Origin: Lentisphaeria bacterium UBA1791
GTDB taxonomy: Bacteria > Verrucomicrobiota > Lentisphaeria > Victivallales > Victivallaceae
Assembly (NCBI GenBank): GCA_002314455.1
Contig: DCFZ01000055.1
Span: forward strand, 1 to 64,000
Reading direction: 5' to 3'
Length of the DNA: 64,000 bases
Of the stretch, positions 23,968 to 33,140 are shown piece by piece; position 1 is the first letter of the stretch, and every line of letters starts with the position of its first letter. The notes beneath the pieces are model-generated. The model was not told the DNA's origin and ran no database searches. It saw only the letters and a list, made by a program, of their open reading frames with translations. The position numbers and the translations under genes are program-made.

Positions 23968-25809
23968 ATGATGGATTTCTTTGTACGATCGGCATTGGGG
24001 TGTTTACTGGCAAGCGCGCTCGGCGCGTGGCTTTGCCGCAAAAACGAGCGATGCGCGGCCGTGACGGGCGCTGCCGGCGCCGTGCTCGCGGCGCTCATCA
24101 TTTTTGCGGGGAGCACATGGGCGTTTTGGCATCACGCATTCAACTTTTACGCTTCCTTTTTTCAGCTGGTCGTCGCGCTCGTCGGCGCGGCGGCGGCGAT
24201 GCATGCGATTGGTTATCTCGCGGGCGAGGGCGGCAAAAAGTTTTGCGCTTTTTGGAGCTTTTATCATCTGACGTTCGGCGCGATGCTCGCGGTGACGGCG
24301 CTGCGGAGCTTCATCCCGTTTCTGATCGCGTGGGAAGTGATGGGGCTTGCGAGCTTCTTTCTGGTGATGCTTGAGTATGAAAACAGTGAGAATCAGCGCG
24401 CGGCGTGGATCTATCTGCTCGGTTGCGAAGCGGGGGGATTGCTGTTGATGCTCGCGTTCGCCCTTTCGGGGGGCGGCAGTGCGGCGTACTTTTATTTGCT
24501 GCTGGCGGGCTTCGGATTGAAGATCGGTTTCCCGCTTCTGCACGTTTGGCTGCCCGAAGCGCACCCCGCCGCGCCGGCGCCGGTTTCCGCATTGATGTCG
24601 GGGGCGATGATCCCGCTCGGTTTCTGCGGACTTTTCCGCTTTATGCCGCACACGTCCGCTTGTTTCGGGCACGCCGGCTGGGCGTTGCTGATCCTCGGGC
24701 TGATCGGGGCGTTTTTCGGCATTCTCTTTGCCGCGGGGCAGTCGAATCTCAAGCGACTGCTCGCTTATTCGAGCATTGAAAATATGGGCATCATTTCGCT
24801 CGGTTTCGGGCTCGGTTTCCTCGGCAAAGCCTACGCGCACCCGACGATGGCGCTGCTCGGCTTGGGCGGCGGCGTACTCCATGTTTTCAACCACGCCGTG
24901 CTCAAGGGAATGCTCTTTCTCGGCGCCGGCAGCGTCTTGCGCGCGACGGGCACGCTGCAGTTGGACGAAATGGGCGGACTGATGAAAAAAATGCCGGTGA
25001 CAGGGCGCTGTTTCCTCTGCGGAGCAATCGCGATCTGCGGCTTACCGCCCTTTTGCGGATTTACGGGGGAATTGCTGATCTACATCGGCGCTTTTAGTGG
25101 CATCGCGCATTGCCACGGCGCGCTTTTCGCGGGGGCGCTGATGACGGCGATCGTGCTCGCGCTGACGGGGGGCGTCGCCTGTGCCGCGCTCGCCAAGGCG
25201 GCGGGCGGCGCGTTTCTGGGCGAACCGCGCACCGAAGCGTCGCGCAATGCGGCAAAGGAAAAACTTTCCATGGTGATCCCGCAACTCGGGTTGCTCTTTC
25301 TCGCGCTCGCGTTGCCGCTTTTTGCCGGAACTTTACCCGATGTGTTGCATCTGACGGGGAAAGCGCACCATTTGTTGAGCGTCGTGCTTGCCAAAAACGC
25401 GCTCTTTTGCTGTGTCTTTTACACTTTGATCGTGCTCGTGCTTGCGTGGCGTCGCCGCGCCGGGCGTGACGCACGCGCCGTCGGCACGTGGGATTGCGGC
25501 TATGCGCGACCGACCGGACGCATGGAGTATACGGCAAGCGCGCTGACGCAGCCGATCGCCGACCAGTTCGATACGGTTTTGGGGACGAAGCGTGAAGTGA
25601 AAGAAGTTTCCGGACTTTTCCCCGCGACGGCGAAAATTCTGATTTCCTGTCGCGACGCGGCTCGGAACTTTTTCTGGGATGTGATTTTCCACGGATTTGC
25701 GCGCTTTGCCGAAAAATGCCACGCGTTGCAGTCCGGGTATTTGCATTTTTACATTTTTATGATGGTGCTCGCGCTGGCGGCGATGCTGGCGTGGGGATTC
25801 TGGGCGTAA
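23968..25809 (+). CDS. HyfB/NuoL-like membrane subunit of an Ehr-type complex
   Basis: Large antiporter-like membrane subunit of 613 residues, the homologue of HyfB/HycC and NuoL. The protein is mostly membrane helices; the proton-translocation core is recognisable from HVWLPEAHPAAPAPVSALMSG, LLAYSSIENMG and HVFNHAVLKGMLFLGAG. After about residue 480 there is a polar segment (WDCGYARPTGRMEYTASAL, a sequence typical of HyfB-type rather than NuoL proteins), then a last helix. First gene of the six-gene operon. Expected to pump ions in step with the redox module. Confidence 0.9.
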   Translation: MMDFFVRSALGCLLASALGAWLCRKNERCAAVTGAAGAVLAALIIFAGSTWAFWHHAFNFYASFFQLVVALVGAAAAMHAIGYLAGEGGKKFCAFWSFYHLTFGAMLAVTALRSFIPFLIAWEVMGLASFFLVMLEYENSENQRAAWIYLLGCEAGGLLLMLAFALSGGGSAAYFYLLLAGFGLKIGFPLLHVWLPEAHPAAPAPVSALMSGAMIPLGFCGLFRFMPHTSACFGHAGWALLILGLIGAFFGILFAAGQSNLKRLLAYSSIENMGIISLGFGLGFLGKAYAHPTMALLGLGGGVLHVFNHAVLKGMLFLGAGSVLRATGTLQLDEMGGLMKKMPVTGRCFLCGAIAICGLPPFCGFTGELLIYIGAFSGIAHCHGALFAGALMTAIVLALTGGVACAALAKAAGGAFLGEPRTEASRNAAKEKLSMVIPQLGLLFLALALPLFAGTLPDVLHLTGKAHHLLSVVLAKNALFCCVFYTLIVLVLAWRRRAGRDARAVGTWDCGYARPTGRMEYTASALTQPIADQFDTVLGTKREVKEVSGLFPATAKILISCRDAARNFFWDVIFHGFARFAEKCHALQSGYLHFYIFMMVLALAAMLAWGFWA

Positions 25810-25822
25810 GGAGGAAACGGCG

Positions 25823-26746
25823 ATGAAATTACTGATCTGGTCAACTGGCATCGTTGCGGCGCTTGCGGGCGCCCCGCTTTTGCCCGGCATCGTCAACCGC
25901 GTCAAGGCGTTTTTTGCCGGACGCAAAGGGCCCAGCGTCTTTCAGCTCTATTTTGATCTGGCGAAATTATCGCGCAAAGCGCCCGTTTACAGCACGACGA
26001 CGAGCTGGGTTTTCCGCATCGCGCCCGTCGTCAACTGCGCGGCGGTAATCGGCGCGTTGTTGCTCTTGCCGATCGCGGGCAAAGCGTCGCTTTTCGGCTT
26101 TGCCGGAGATGTGGTGCTGATGCTTTATGTCTGCGGGCTTGGACGGCTCTTTACCGTGCTCGGTGCGTTGGATACGGGGTCGAGCTTTGAAGGCATGGGC
26201 AGCAGCAGGGAATGCCAGTTTGCGATCCTTTCCGAGGGGGCGATCCTCGCGGTGTTCGGCGCATTGATCTTGCTGACGCATCGCGTTTCGCTCTCGGGTA
26301 TCCTCGCGCAGATGAGTTTGCATTTGTGGAGCGTGGACGGTACCGCGCTCATCCTCGTCGGCATCGGATTTTTCATCGTTATCCTCGCTGAATGTTGCCG
26401 GGTACCGGTCGACGACCCCGACACGCACTTGGAATTGACGATGATCCACGAAGCGATGATCCTCGACAACAGCGGCGCCGATCTCGCGCTGATCCACTAC
26501 GCGGCGGCGCTCAAGATGTGGGTTTTGCTGTTGATCGAAATTTTGTTGATCTGCCCGAAATTCGGCGGCGGCGCATGGGGGCAACTCGCCGGCGAGATCC
26601 TCTGTGTTATGCTCGGCGCGGCGGTGATCGGCGCCGTCGAATCGGTGATGGCGCGCTACCGTTTCCGCAAAGTGCCGCAACTTTTGTCCAGTGCGATCGG
26701 CATGGGGTTGCTCGCCGTCGTGTTGCTGATTTTGTTTCAAGCGTGA
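25823..26746 (+). CDS. HyfC/HycD (NuoH-like) membrane subunit
   Basis: Membrane anchor subunit of 307 residues with about eight helices, the counterpart of NuoH that connects the redox arm to the ion channel. Motifs: GRKGPSVFQLYFDLAKL after the first helix (usual RxGPxxxQxxxDxxKL), EGMGSSRE (usual EGxGAxRE), EccRVPVDDPDTHLELTMIHE-like region near residue 195 with the conserved Pro-Asp and Glu residues. Ribosome-binding site AAGGAGG. It follows the NuoL-like gene by 13 bases. Confidence 0.9.
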   Translation: MKLLIWSTGIVAALAGAPLLPGIVNRVKAFFAGRKGPSVFQLYFDLAKLSRKAPVYSTTTSWVFRIAPVVNCAAVIGALLLLPIAGKASLFGFAGDVVLMLYVCGLGRLFTVLGALDTGSSFEGMGSSRECQFAILSEGAILAVFGALILLTHRVSLSGILAQMSLHLWSVDGTALILVGIGFFIVILAECCRVPVDDPDTHLELTMIHEAMILDNSGADLALIHYAAALKMWVLLLIEILLICPKFGGGAWGQLAGEILCVMLGAAVIGAVESVMARYRFRKVPQLLSSAIGMGLLAVVLLILFQA

Positions 26747-26755
26747 GGAGTGTTT

Positions 26756-27433
26756 ATGACTGCATTGACGGAAATTTTACTGGCGTTGCTGTTGGTGACC
26801 GACCTTTCACTCGCGGTCGCCAGCCGTTTGCTTCACTCGATCAAGATCGTGGCGTTGCAGGGGTGGATCATCGGACTTTTCCCGCTTGCCGCATGGTGCT
26901 GGCGCGACGGTATGCCGCGCGTTTCGTTTTATCTGATCGTCGCGGTGACGTTGCTCGTCAAGGCGATTCTGTTGCCGGCGATGCTCCGCCGGGCGATGTA
27001 CAAAGCCGAGGTGAAACGCGAATTGGAACCGCTGGTCGGATATTCGCTTTCGTGCGTGATCGTGCTGGCGGCGATGGGAATGGCGTTCTGGTTCTGCCGC
27101 TACCATATTGCGTTGCCAAATGAAGTGCCGGCGCTTTGTCTGCCGGCGGCGTTGAGCACGATTTTTACCGGGCTTTTCATCATCATCGCCCGGCGCAAGG
27201 CGATCACGCAGGTGATCGGATTTCTGATCTTTGAAAACGGCATCACCGCCTTCGGGCTCGGGATGATGCTCGAATACGGCATCCTCGTCGAACTCGGGAT
27301 CTTGCTCGACGTTTTCGTGCTCGTTTTCATTATGGGGATCGCGCTGTTTCACATCAACCGCGAATTCGCCCACATCGACGCCGATCAGTTGCATTTTTTG
27401 CGGGATGATGAAAAAGAAAGAGGTGCAAAATGA
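26756..27433 (+). CDS. HyfE-like membrane subunit
   Basis: Hydrophobic protein of 225 residues corresponding to HyfE, which carries a NuoK-like part. The start is ATG 26756 because AGGAG lies five bases before it; the in-frame GTG at 26750 overlaps that site. About seven helices are seen, with ENGITAFGLGM in the position of the conserved membrane Glu of NuoK, and a Glu in YGILVELGILLDVFVLVFIMG. It overlaps the next start by four bases. Confidence 0.85.
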   Translation: MTALTEILLALLLVTDLSLAVASRLLHSIKIVALQGWIIGLFPLAAWCWRDGMPRVSFYLIVAVTLLVKAILLPAMLRRAMYKAEVKRELEPLVGYSLSCVIVLAAMGMAFWFCRYHIALPNEVPALCLPAALSTIFTGLFIIIARRKAITQVIGFLIFENGITAFGLGMMLEYGILVELGILLDVFVLVFIMGIALFHINREFAHIDADQLHFLRDDEKERGAK

Positions 27434-28848
27434 TGCCGTTGTTGTTGATCGCGTTGCCGCTTGCCGGCGCCGTCGTTTGTTTTGTTTTGAAGCTCGCGGA
27501 AAAGCCGGCAAGAGTCTGTTTGCTTGGCGTTTCCGCATTGGAAACACTGCTTGCGGCGCTGATGCTGTTTTCCCCGATCGCGGGGATCCGTCATTCAATC
27601 TGCCCCGACTGGATCGGCTGTGATTCTGTGAGCGCGCTCTTTTTGTGGGTCACGATTTTGCTCTTTTTCCTGGTGTCGCTGCACCTCTGCGCGTGGCTGC
27701 CGGCGGAGTTGCACTTCGGCGAAGAGGGCGAAACGCAAAAGCTGCACATCTTTTTCAGTTGCCTTTGCGCGTTTCTCGGCACGATGGTGCTGGTCATGCT
27801 GTCGCGCAATTTCGGGCTTCTCTGGGTCGCGGTCGAAGCGACGACGCTCGTCAGCGCGCCGCTGATCCTTTTTCACCGCGGACGGCGTTCGCTCGAAGCG
27901 ATGTGGAAGTACCTTTTGATCTGCTCGGTCGGCATCGGACTTGCCCTTTTCGGCACGATGCTGCTCGCCGTCGCATCCCGTGCGACGCACGCTGAACTTG
28001 ACATGGCAAAACTTCTGAATTGTCGCGACGCGATCGATCCCGCGTGGTACCGCGCCGCATTCATTCTGATCCTTGCGGGCTACGGCACCAAGATGGGGCT
28101 TGCGCCTTTCCACACGTGGTTGCCGGATGCGCACAGCGAAGCGCCGGGGGTGGTCTCGGCGTTGCTTTCGGGCGCATTGCTCAACTGCTCGCTCCTCGGC
28201 ATCGTCCGCGTGGCGTCCGTTGCGCCGGGCGCGGAAGTGAAGATCGTTTCTCACTTGCTGATTTTGCTCGGTATCGTTTCCCTCGTCGTCGCCGCGATTT
28301 TCATCGTGCGGCAACGCGACTTCAAACGCATGCTCGCCTATTCGAGCGTCGAACACATGGGGTTGCTCGCCATTTTCGTCGGGGCAGGGGCGTTTAAGCT
28401 TGGCATCATTCATCTTTTCGGCCACTCGCTGATCAAGATGGCGCTCTTTCTCGTCGCCGGAAATATTCTGCTCGGTTGCGGTACGCGGCAGATCCCGTTG
28501 CTCGGCGGATTGCTGAAAGATATGCCGCGCAATGCCAGACTTTGGATCGCGGGTATCCTGTTTGCCTGCGGCGTGCCGCCGTCGCCGCTGTTTGTGACCG
28601 AATTCGCGTTGATCTGCCGCTTGAACATCGCCTTGTCGGCGACCGTTGTCGCGTTGCTCTTTATCATCTTTGCCGGTATGACCTATGCGACGCTCAAGAT
28701 GACGGCGGGGCCGTCGGGCGAGGCGACGCCGCCAAGTGAACGCGCCGCCGCCGCGGAAAAATTATGGTACGTCCCCCTTGCGGCGCTGATGCTCTGCACG
28801 ATGATCGGGATCTTTTACTTGTATCTGATTGCGGGAGGTGCCCGATGA
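27430..28848 (+). CDS. HyfF (NuoM/N-like) membrane subunit
   Basis: Second antiporter-like subunit of 472 residues. The Mrp/NuoN core is clear: LWVAVEATTLVSAPLIL with the conserved Glu, FHTWLPDAHSEAPGVVSALLSG, RMLAYSSVEHMG and HLFGHSLIKMALFLVAG. It starts in an ATGATG context overlapping the HyfE-like stop and ends as ATGA into the large subunit. Two antiporter-like subunits imply more than one ion channel per complex, as in Hyf. Confidence 0.9.
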   Translation: MMPLLLIALPLAGAVVCFVLKLAEKPARVCLLGVSALETLLAALMLFSPIAGIRHSICPDWIGCDSVSALFLWVTILLFFLVSLHLCAWLPAELHFGEEGETQKLHIFFSCLCAFLGTMVLVMLSRNFGLLWVAVEATTLVSAPLILFHRGRRSLEAMWKYLLICSVGIGLALFGTMLLAVASRATHAELDMAKLLNCRDAIDPAWYRAAFILILAGYGTKMGLAPFHTWLPDAHSEAPGVVSALLSGALLNCSLLGIVRVASVAPGAEVKIVSHLLILLGIVSLVVAAIFIVRQRDFKRMLAYSSVEHMGLLAIFVGAGAFKLGIIHLFGHSLIKMALFLVAGNILLGCGTRQIPLLGGLLKDMPRNARLWIAGILFACGVPPSPLFVTEFALICRLNIALSATVVALLFIIFAGMTYATLKMTAGPSGEATPPSERAAAAEKLWYVPLAALMLCTMIGIFYLYLIAGGAR

Positions 28849-30308
28849 TGGATTTTCTTATGCTTGACAACGGTGCCGCCTGCGCCGTGAATGCGATTCC
28901 CTGTGTGGAAATGGCGGAATTCCGCGCCGCGTTGATCGACGGCGTCACCAAACAGAATTGCCGCGTCAGCGCGTTCTGCGCGTTGGATATCAATTCGGAA
29001 AAACGGCTTCTTGCCGTTCTGCTCGATTCCGCGCTGAAGAAGTTGAAACTGCTTTCGTCAAAGGTTGGAACTGCTTATCCTGCATTGACTTGCGATGCAC
29101 CGGCGTTCCACTGGTTCGAGCGGGAAATTTGGGAAGAACACAAGATTTTGCCCGAGGGGCATCGGTGGCTCAAGCCGATTCGTTTCTCGGCGCCCGATGC
29201 GGAGATCGGCGTCACCGATTACTTTACGCTCCAGGGAGAGGCGGCGCACGAAGTCGCGGTCGGCCCCGTCCACGCCGGCGTGATCGAACCGGGGCACTTC
29301 CGCTTTCAATGCATGGGCGAAGACGTCCATTTCCTTGAAATCGAGCTCGGGTATCAGTGCCGCGGCGTGGAAAAACTTCTTTCCGGCGGTCCCGACGTCA
29401 AAACGCTCCATCTGATCGAAACGGCGGCGGGTGACAGCTCCATCGCCGCCGCGCTCAATTACTGCGCCATCGCCGAAACGATGAACCACGTTGAAGTGCC
29501 GCCGCGCGCGGTCGCGTTGCGCACATTGGCACTGGAATTGGAGCGTATCGCCAATCACATCGGCGACCTCGGCGCGCTGGCGGGCGACGTCGCCTTTTTG
29601 CCGACGAGTTCCTTTTGCGGACGCATCCGCGGCGACTTCCTCAATATGACGGCGAAACTTTGCGGCAACCGCTTCGGCAGAAATTTCGTCATTCCGGGCG
29701 GTGTCCGCTTCGATCTTGATGATGCGGGAATTGCCGAGTTGCAGAAAAAGGTTTTGCAGGGCGAAAAAGAGTTGTTTCACGCGCTCGGCTTGATGTTCGA
29801 TGCGCCGAGCGTCCTCGACCGGTTGGAAAATACCGGTGTCGTCACCGCCGAAACGGCGCGCGAGATCGGCATGGTCGGCGTCGCCGCTCGCGCAAGCGGC
29901 GTCGCACTCGACGTGCGGCGCGATTTAAATTGCGATGACTTTATCCCCGAAACCGTCCGGGGTGGCGACGTTTTGTCGCGCGCTTTGGTGCGCAAAAAAG
30001 AACTCGTGCACTCGCTTGACGTGGTTAAACGCCTCTTGGCGGAACTGCCGTCGGGCGAAGTGCAAACGCCTTGTCCTGCGACGCTGACGGCTTCGACGCT
30101 CGGCATTCATCTGGTGGAAGCGTGGCGCGGCGAATTGTGCCATTTGGTGTTGACGGACGAAAACGGCAAAATCCGTTACGTCAAGATCGTCGATCCCTCG
30201 TTTCACAACTGGTTCGGCTTGGCGATGGCGTTGCGCGGTCAGCAGATTTCCGATTTTCCGATCTGCAACAAGAGTTTTAATCTGTCCTATTGCGGACACG
30301 ATCTTTAG
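28845..30308 (+). CDS. HyfG/NuoCD-like large subunit lacking the NiFe cysteines
   Basis: A 487-residue fusion of a NuoC-like N-terminal domain (to about residue 120) and a NuoD/HycE-like catalytic fold (VGPVHAGVIEPGHFRF starts it). Active group 4 hydrogenases carry RxCGxC and DPCxxC to bind Ni-Fe. Here the first site reads IETAAGDSS and the second DPSFHNW, so all four cysteines are missing, while the ending SFNLSYCGHDL keeps the usual SFNLSYxGxDL form. This is the signature of energy-converting-hydrogenase-related (Ehr) complexes, whose reaction is unknown. Start at 28845 is set by the ATGA overlap and the GGGAGG site. Confidence 0.88.
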   Translation: MMDFLMLDNGAACAVNAIPCVEMAEFRAALIDGVTKQNCRVSAFCALDINSEKRLLAVLLDSALKKLKLLSSKVGTAYPALTCDAPAFHWFEREIWEEHKILPEGHRWLKPIRFSAPDAEIGVTDYFTLQGEAAHEVAVGPVHAGVIEPGHFRFQCMGEDVHFLEIELGYQCRGVEKLLSGGPDVKTLHLIETAAGDSSIAAALNYCAIAETMNHVEVPPRAVALRTLALELERIANHIGDLGALAGDVAFLPTSSFCGRIRGDFLNMTAKLCGNRFGRNFVIPGGVRFDLDDAGIAELQKKVLQGEKELFHALGLMFDAPSVLDRLENTGVVTAETAREIGMVGVAARASGVALDVRRDLNCDDFIPETVRGGDVLSRALVRKKELVHSLDVVKRLLAELPSGEVQTPCPATLTASTLGIHLVEAWRGELCHLVLTDENGKIRYVKIVDPSFHNWFGLAMALRGQQISDFPICNKSFNLSYCGHDL

Positions 30309-30322
30309 AGTGAGGTGACGCG

Positions 30323-31057
30323 ATGTTTGAGATGCTCAAAGCCCGCTTCTTTCAAGGCTACCGTACGGGGAAATTCCCGCCGGCGGCGCCGAATCTGCCC
30401 GATCACTTCTGCGGCCGTCCGCAAGTCGAAGCTCATGCCGATATTGAAGCTGCGCGCGCGCTTTGCCCGACGCATGCGTGGTGCGAAAAAGCGGGCGCGC
30501 CCGCGATCGATACGGGGAAGTGTATTTTCTGCGGCAAGTGCGCCGCTTGCGGCGTAACGTTCACCAGAGAATACCGCATGGCGGCGATGACGCGCGAAAA
30601 ACTTTTCGCCGACGCTTCGCCTTATACGCCCGAGGAACAGCTTGACCGCGGCATCCGAAAAATGTGCGGGCATTCGCTTAAAATACGGCAGGTTTCCGCC
30701 GGCGGATGCGCCGCGTGCGAATTGGATTTCAACGTGCTCAACACCCTTGCGTGGGATATGGGGCGTTTCGGGATCCAGGCCGTTGCGTCGCCGCGTCACG
30801 CCGATGCGATCCTGGTGACGGGGCCCGTTTCGCGCAATATGCTTTTGGCGTTGAAAAAGACCTACGAAGCGATGCCGAAGCCTTGCTGGGTGATCGCATC
30901 CGGCGCGTGCGCTGTTTCGGGCGGCATCTATGCGGAAAGCCCCGACGTCGCGGGGCCGGTCGACAAAATTTTGCCCGTCGACCTCTACGTACCCGGCTGT
31001 CCGCCGCACCCCGCCGTGTTGCTCGAGGCGCTGTTGCGCTTCATCGGGCGGATGTAG
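30323..31057 (+). CDS. Ferredoxin-NuoB fusion subunit (HyfH/HyfI-like)
   Basis: A 244-residue fusion of the electron-carrying subunits. The N-terminal part is a reduced ferredoxin domain: one cluster motif, CIFCGKCAAC (about residues 72-81), and an earlier lone Cys-Pro (ALCP). The C-terminal part is NuoB/HycG-like and keeps four Cys for the proximal [4Fe-4S] cluster: GGCAACELD, SGACAVSGG and PGCPPHP. Separate ferredoxin (HyfH, two clusters) and small subunit (HyfI) genes are usual; here they are joined and one cluster seems lost. Last gene of the operon; its end overlaps the AraC remnant on the other strand. Confidence 0.87.
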   Translation: MFEMLKARFFQGYRTGKFPPAAPNLPDHFCGRPQVEAHADIEAARALCPTHAWCEKAGAPAIDTGKCIFCGKCAACGVTFTREYRMAAMTREKLFADASPYTPEEQLDRGIRKMCGHSLKIRQVSAGGCAACELDFNVLNTLAWDMGRFGIQAVASPRHADAILVTGPVSRNMLLALKKTYEAMPKPCWVIASGACAVSGGIYAESPDVAGPVDKILPVDLYVPGCPPHPAVLLEALLRFIGRM

Positions 31058-31550
31058 ATCGCGGATGTTCTGCCCGGAATGCGCCGGGCGATGCGTGGTA
31101 ATAGGCGAAAAAACTGCGGTAAAAGACGGAATAGGTTTTGAATCCGCACTGCCAGGCAACTTCCTGAATTGAAAGTTGCGTCTGCTTCAGGAGTTCCGCC
31201 GCCGCGCGCATGCGTACCTTGGTAAGACAACTTTGCAGCGTCATGCCGGTTTCCTTGCGGAATGTGCGGGAAAGGTGTTCGCGGGAAACGTTGAAGCGTC
31301 GCGCCAGCGTCGTGGAATCGAGCGGATTCCGGTATTCGACGTCGATGATGCTCTGCGCCCGGCGGGGCAGCGTGCCGGATTGATCCGACCGCTCTTCTTC
31401 GCTTGGCGAGCACAGCAACCGGAGTGCCGAGAGCGCAAGTTCCGCCCCCTCCAGCGGCGAAAGAAACCGCACCTGCCGCTTTTTGCCTTGAAAGGAAAAG
31501 AGTTTCCGCACCAATTCCCCGTCCAGCGGGACATCGTAAAGATAGCCGAA
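31041..31550 (-). pseudogene. 5'-truncated AraC-family transcriptional regulator
   Basis: The C-terminal two-thirds of an AraC regulator, about 165 residues. From YLYDVPLDGELVRKLFSF onward the sequence is credible, with both helix-turn-helix motifs: TTLARRFNVSREHLSRTF and SIQEVAWQCGFKTYSVFYRSF. Upstream of about 31550 the frame remains open but only as antisense of the GH31 coding sequence, with no sensor-domain start. The regulator therefore lost its N-terminal sensor domain and start codon at the junction with the GH31 remnant. If translated at all it would be a DNA-binding domain without its ligand pocket. Confidence 0.78.
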
Positions 31551-33035
31551 ACGTGGATGGATTGGCAGCAGGGCGACACGACGCCGATGAAAGATCTCGA
31601 CACGCTGCCGTGGCTCAACCAGCTCCATTGGGAGGATCGGATCGGTCGAAAGGATCACAAACGACCGCTCATTTTCAGCCGCTTCGGCGGGCTCGGGGCA
31701 GGGCGTTACGCGGTCGGCTTTTCCGGCGACACGTGGTCGAGCTGGGCGTCGCTCGCCTTGCAGGGCAAATTCACGGCGACCGCCGCCAACGTGCTCTTTG
31801 GCTACTGGAGTCACGACATCGGGGGGCATCTCAACAAGGAATCGCTCGCGCCGGAACTTTATTTACGCTGGATCCAGTACGGCGTCTTTTCGCCTGTTGT
31901 GCGCACGCACACTTCCAAAGATCCGTTGCAGGAAAGGCGCGTCTGGCTCGCTCCGGAACCCTACCGCACGGAAATGATTTCGGCGTTGAAGCTCCGCTAC
32001 GAACTTGCGCCCTATATTTACAGCGAAATGGAATACGCAACCCATAGCGCGGTGAGCTTGTGTCACCCGCTTTATTACGAATTTCCGGAAGATTCCCAAC
32101 TTTACCGTCATCAGGACGAATACTTTTTCGGGCGTTCGCTCATCGCCGCGCCGGTGACTTCCCCCGCCGACGAGACGACGCAACTTGCGAAACGGAGCGT
32201 CTATCTGCCAGGGGGCGAATGGTATGACGTCGTCGCGCAACGCATCGAAAAAGGCGGCAAAATGCTCCGCCACGAATATCTCTTGAGCGAAACGCCGCTT
32301 TTCGCGCTGCCCGGGAGCATCGTACCCGGGACGTTTGACACCGATCACCTCGGCGGCAAGTGTTTGAAAAATCTTCTTTTGACCGTATATCCCGGGGACA
32401 ACGGGAAATATTCTCTCTATGAAGACGATGGCATAAGCGACCGTTTCCAAAAGGGCGAATTCATCCATATCAATCTTGCGCAGACAAGCAAGGATCGCCG
32501 CCGCACGTTGACGGTTGCCGCGCGGCAGGGCGACTGCGACGGCTTTGTCGCCAAACGGGAGCTTCAGGTGCGTTTCCCCGGCAGTCGTCCTCCCCGGGAA
32601 GTGCGTTGCAACGGCAAAAAACTTGAGTTCGGCAAGTCGTGGAGCTACCGCGGCGCCGAGGCGACCGTGGTGGTGCGCCTCTCCCGTTTCGACCTCGACC
32701 GCAAAAATGTGATCGATCTGATCTACGCGGACGACGCATTTTACGTCGGCAACATCGCGCCCGTTTTCCGGCGGCTCGCGGAGCTCTCGGCGATCGAACG
32801 CTCGATGTGCAGCCATTCGCGCTTGGCGGCGGAATTGGAATCGTGGGGATTTCTGCTTTCGCGCAATCCCGGACTGCTTGCGGAATTTGAACTTCTCGTG
32901 ATGCAAAAGCTCCCGGAAATGCGCCGCGGCATTTTGAAAGAAGCCGCCCGTTTCAAGGGCAAGGCTCCGTGGGTCAACGTCAACGTCGCGCGCGTCGACG
33001 CGCTCGTCAGGTCGATCCGGGAATTTTTGCGCTGA
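31551..33035 (+). pseudogene. 5'-truncated GH31 alpha-glucosidase-family protein
   Basis: About 495 residues of a glycoside hydrolase family 31 enzyme. It begins abruptly at TWMDWQQGD, where the family has FWWIDWQQG with the nucleophile Asp (here codon 31560-31562). FSGDTWSSW holds the acid/base Asp (31728-31730), then GYWSHDIGGH, RWIQYGVFSPVVRTH, RYELAPYIYSEM and the C-terminal beta domains. Roughly 300 or more N-terminal residues are missing. The frame upstream (to 31176) is antisense of the AraC remnant and not part of the protein. No ribosome-binding site or promoter is seen before the only early ATG (31557). Confidence 0.82.
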
Positions 33036-33059
33036 AGTTCGTCTGCCGTCTTTTTTTGC

Positions 33060-33088
33060 TTGCGGAAACGGGAAAAGTGCGCTATATT
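33060..33088 (+). promoter_or_regulatory. Sigma-70 type promoter of argG
   Basis: TTGCGG (33060-33065), 17-base spacer, TATATT (33083-33088), 52 bases before the argG ATG. It also shows that the upstream in-frame ATG at 33060 is not the start. Confidence 0.75.
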
Positions 33089-33140
33089 ATACAACTGTAA
33101 CGAAACTTTGCGCAAGGTGCGCGGAAATGGAGTTTTTATC

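Noticed and set aside
28845..30308. Active [NiFe] hydrogenase
   Set aside because: All four Ni-Fe cysteine positions are replaced.
31176..31550. N-terminal 125 codons of the open frame leading into the GH31 remnant
   Set aside because: They are antisense of the AraC helix-turn-helix coding region and match nothing in GH31 enzymes.
33036..33059. Terminator after the GH31 remnant at the T-run near 33051
   Set aside because: No stable hairpin precedes the T-run.
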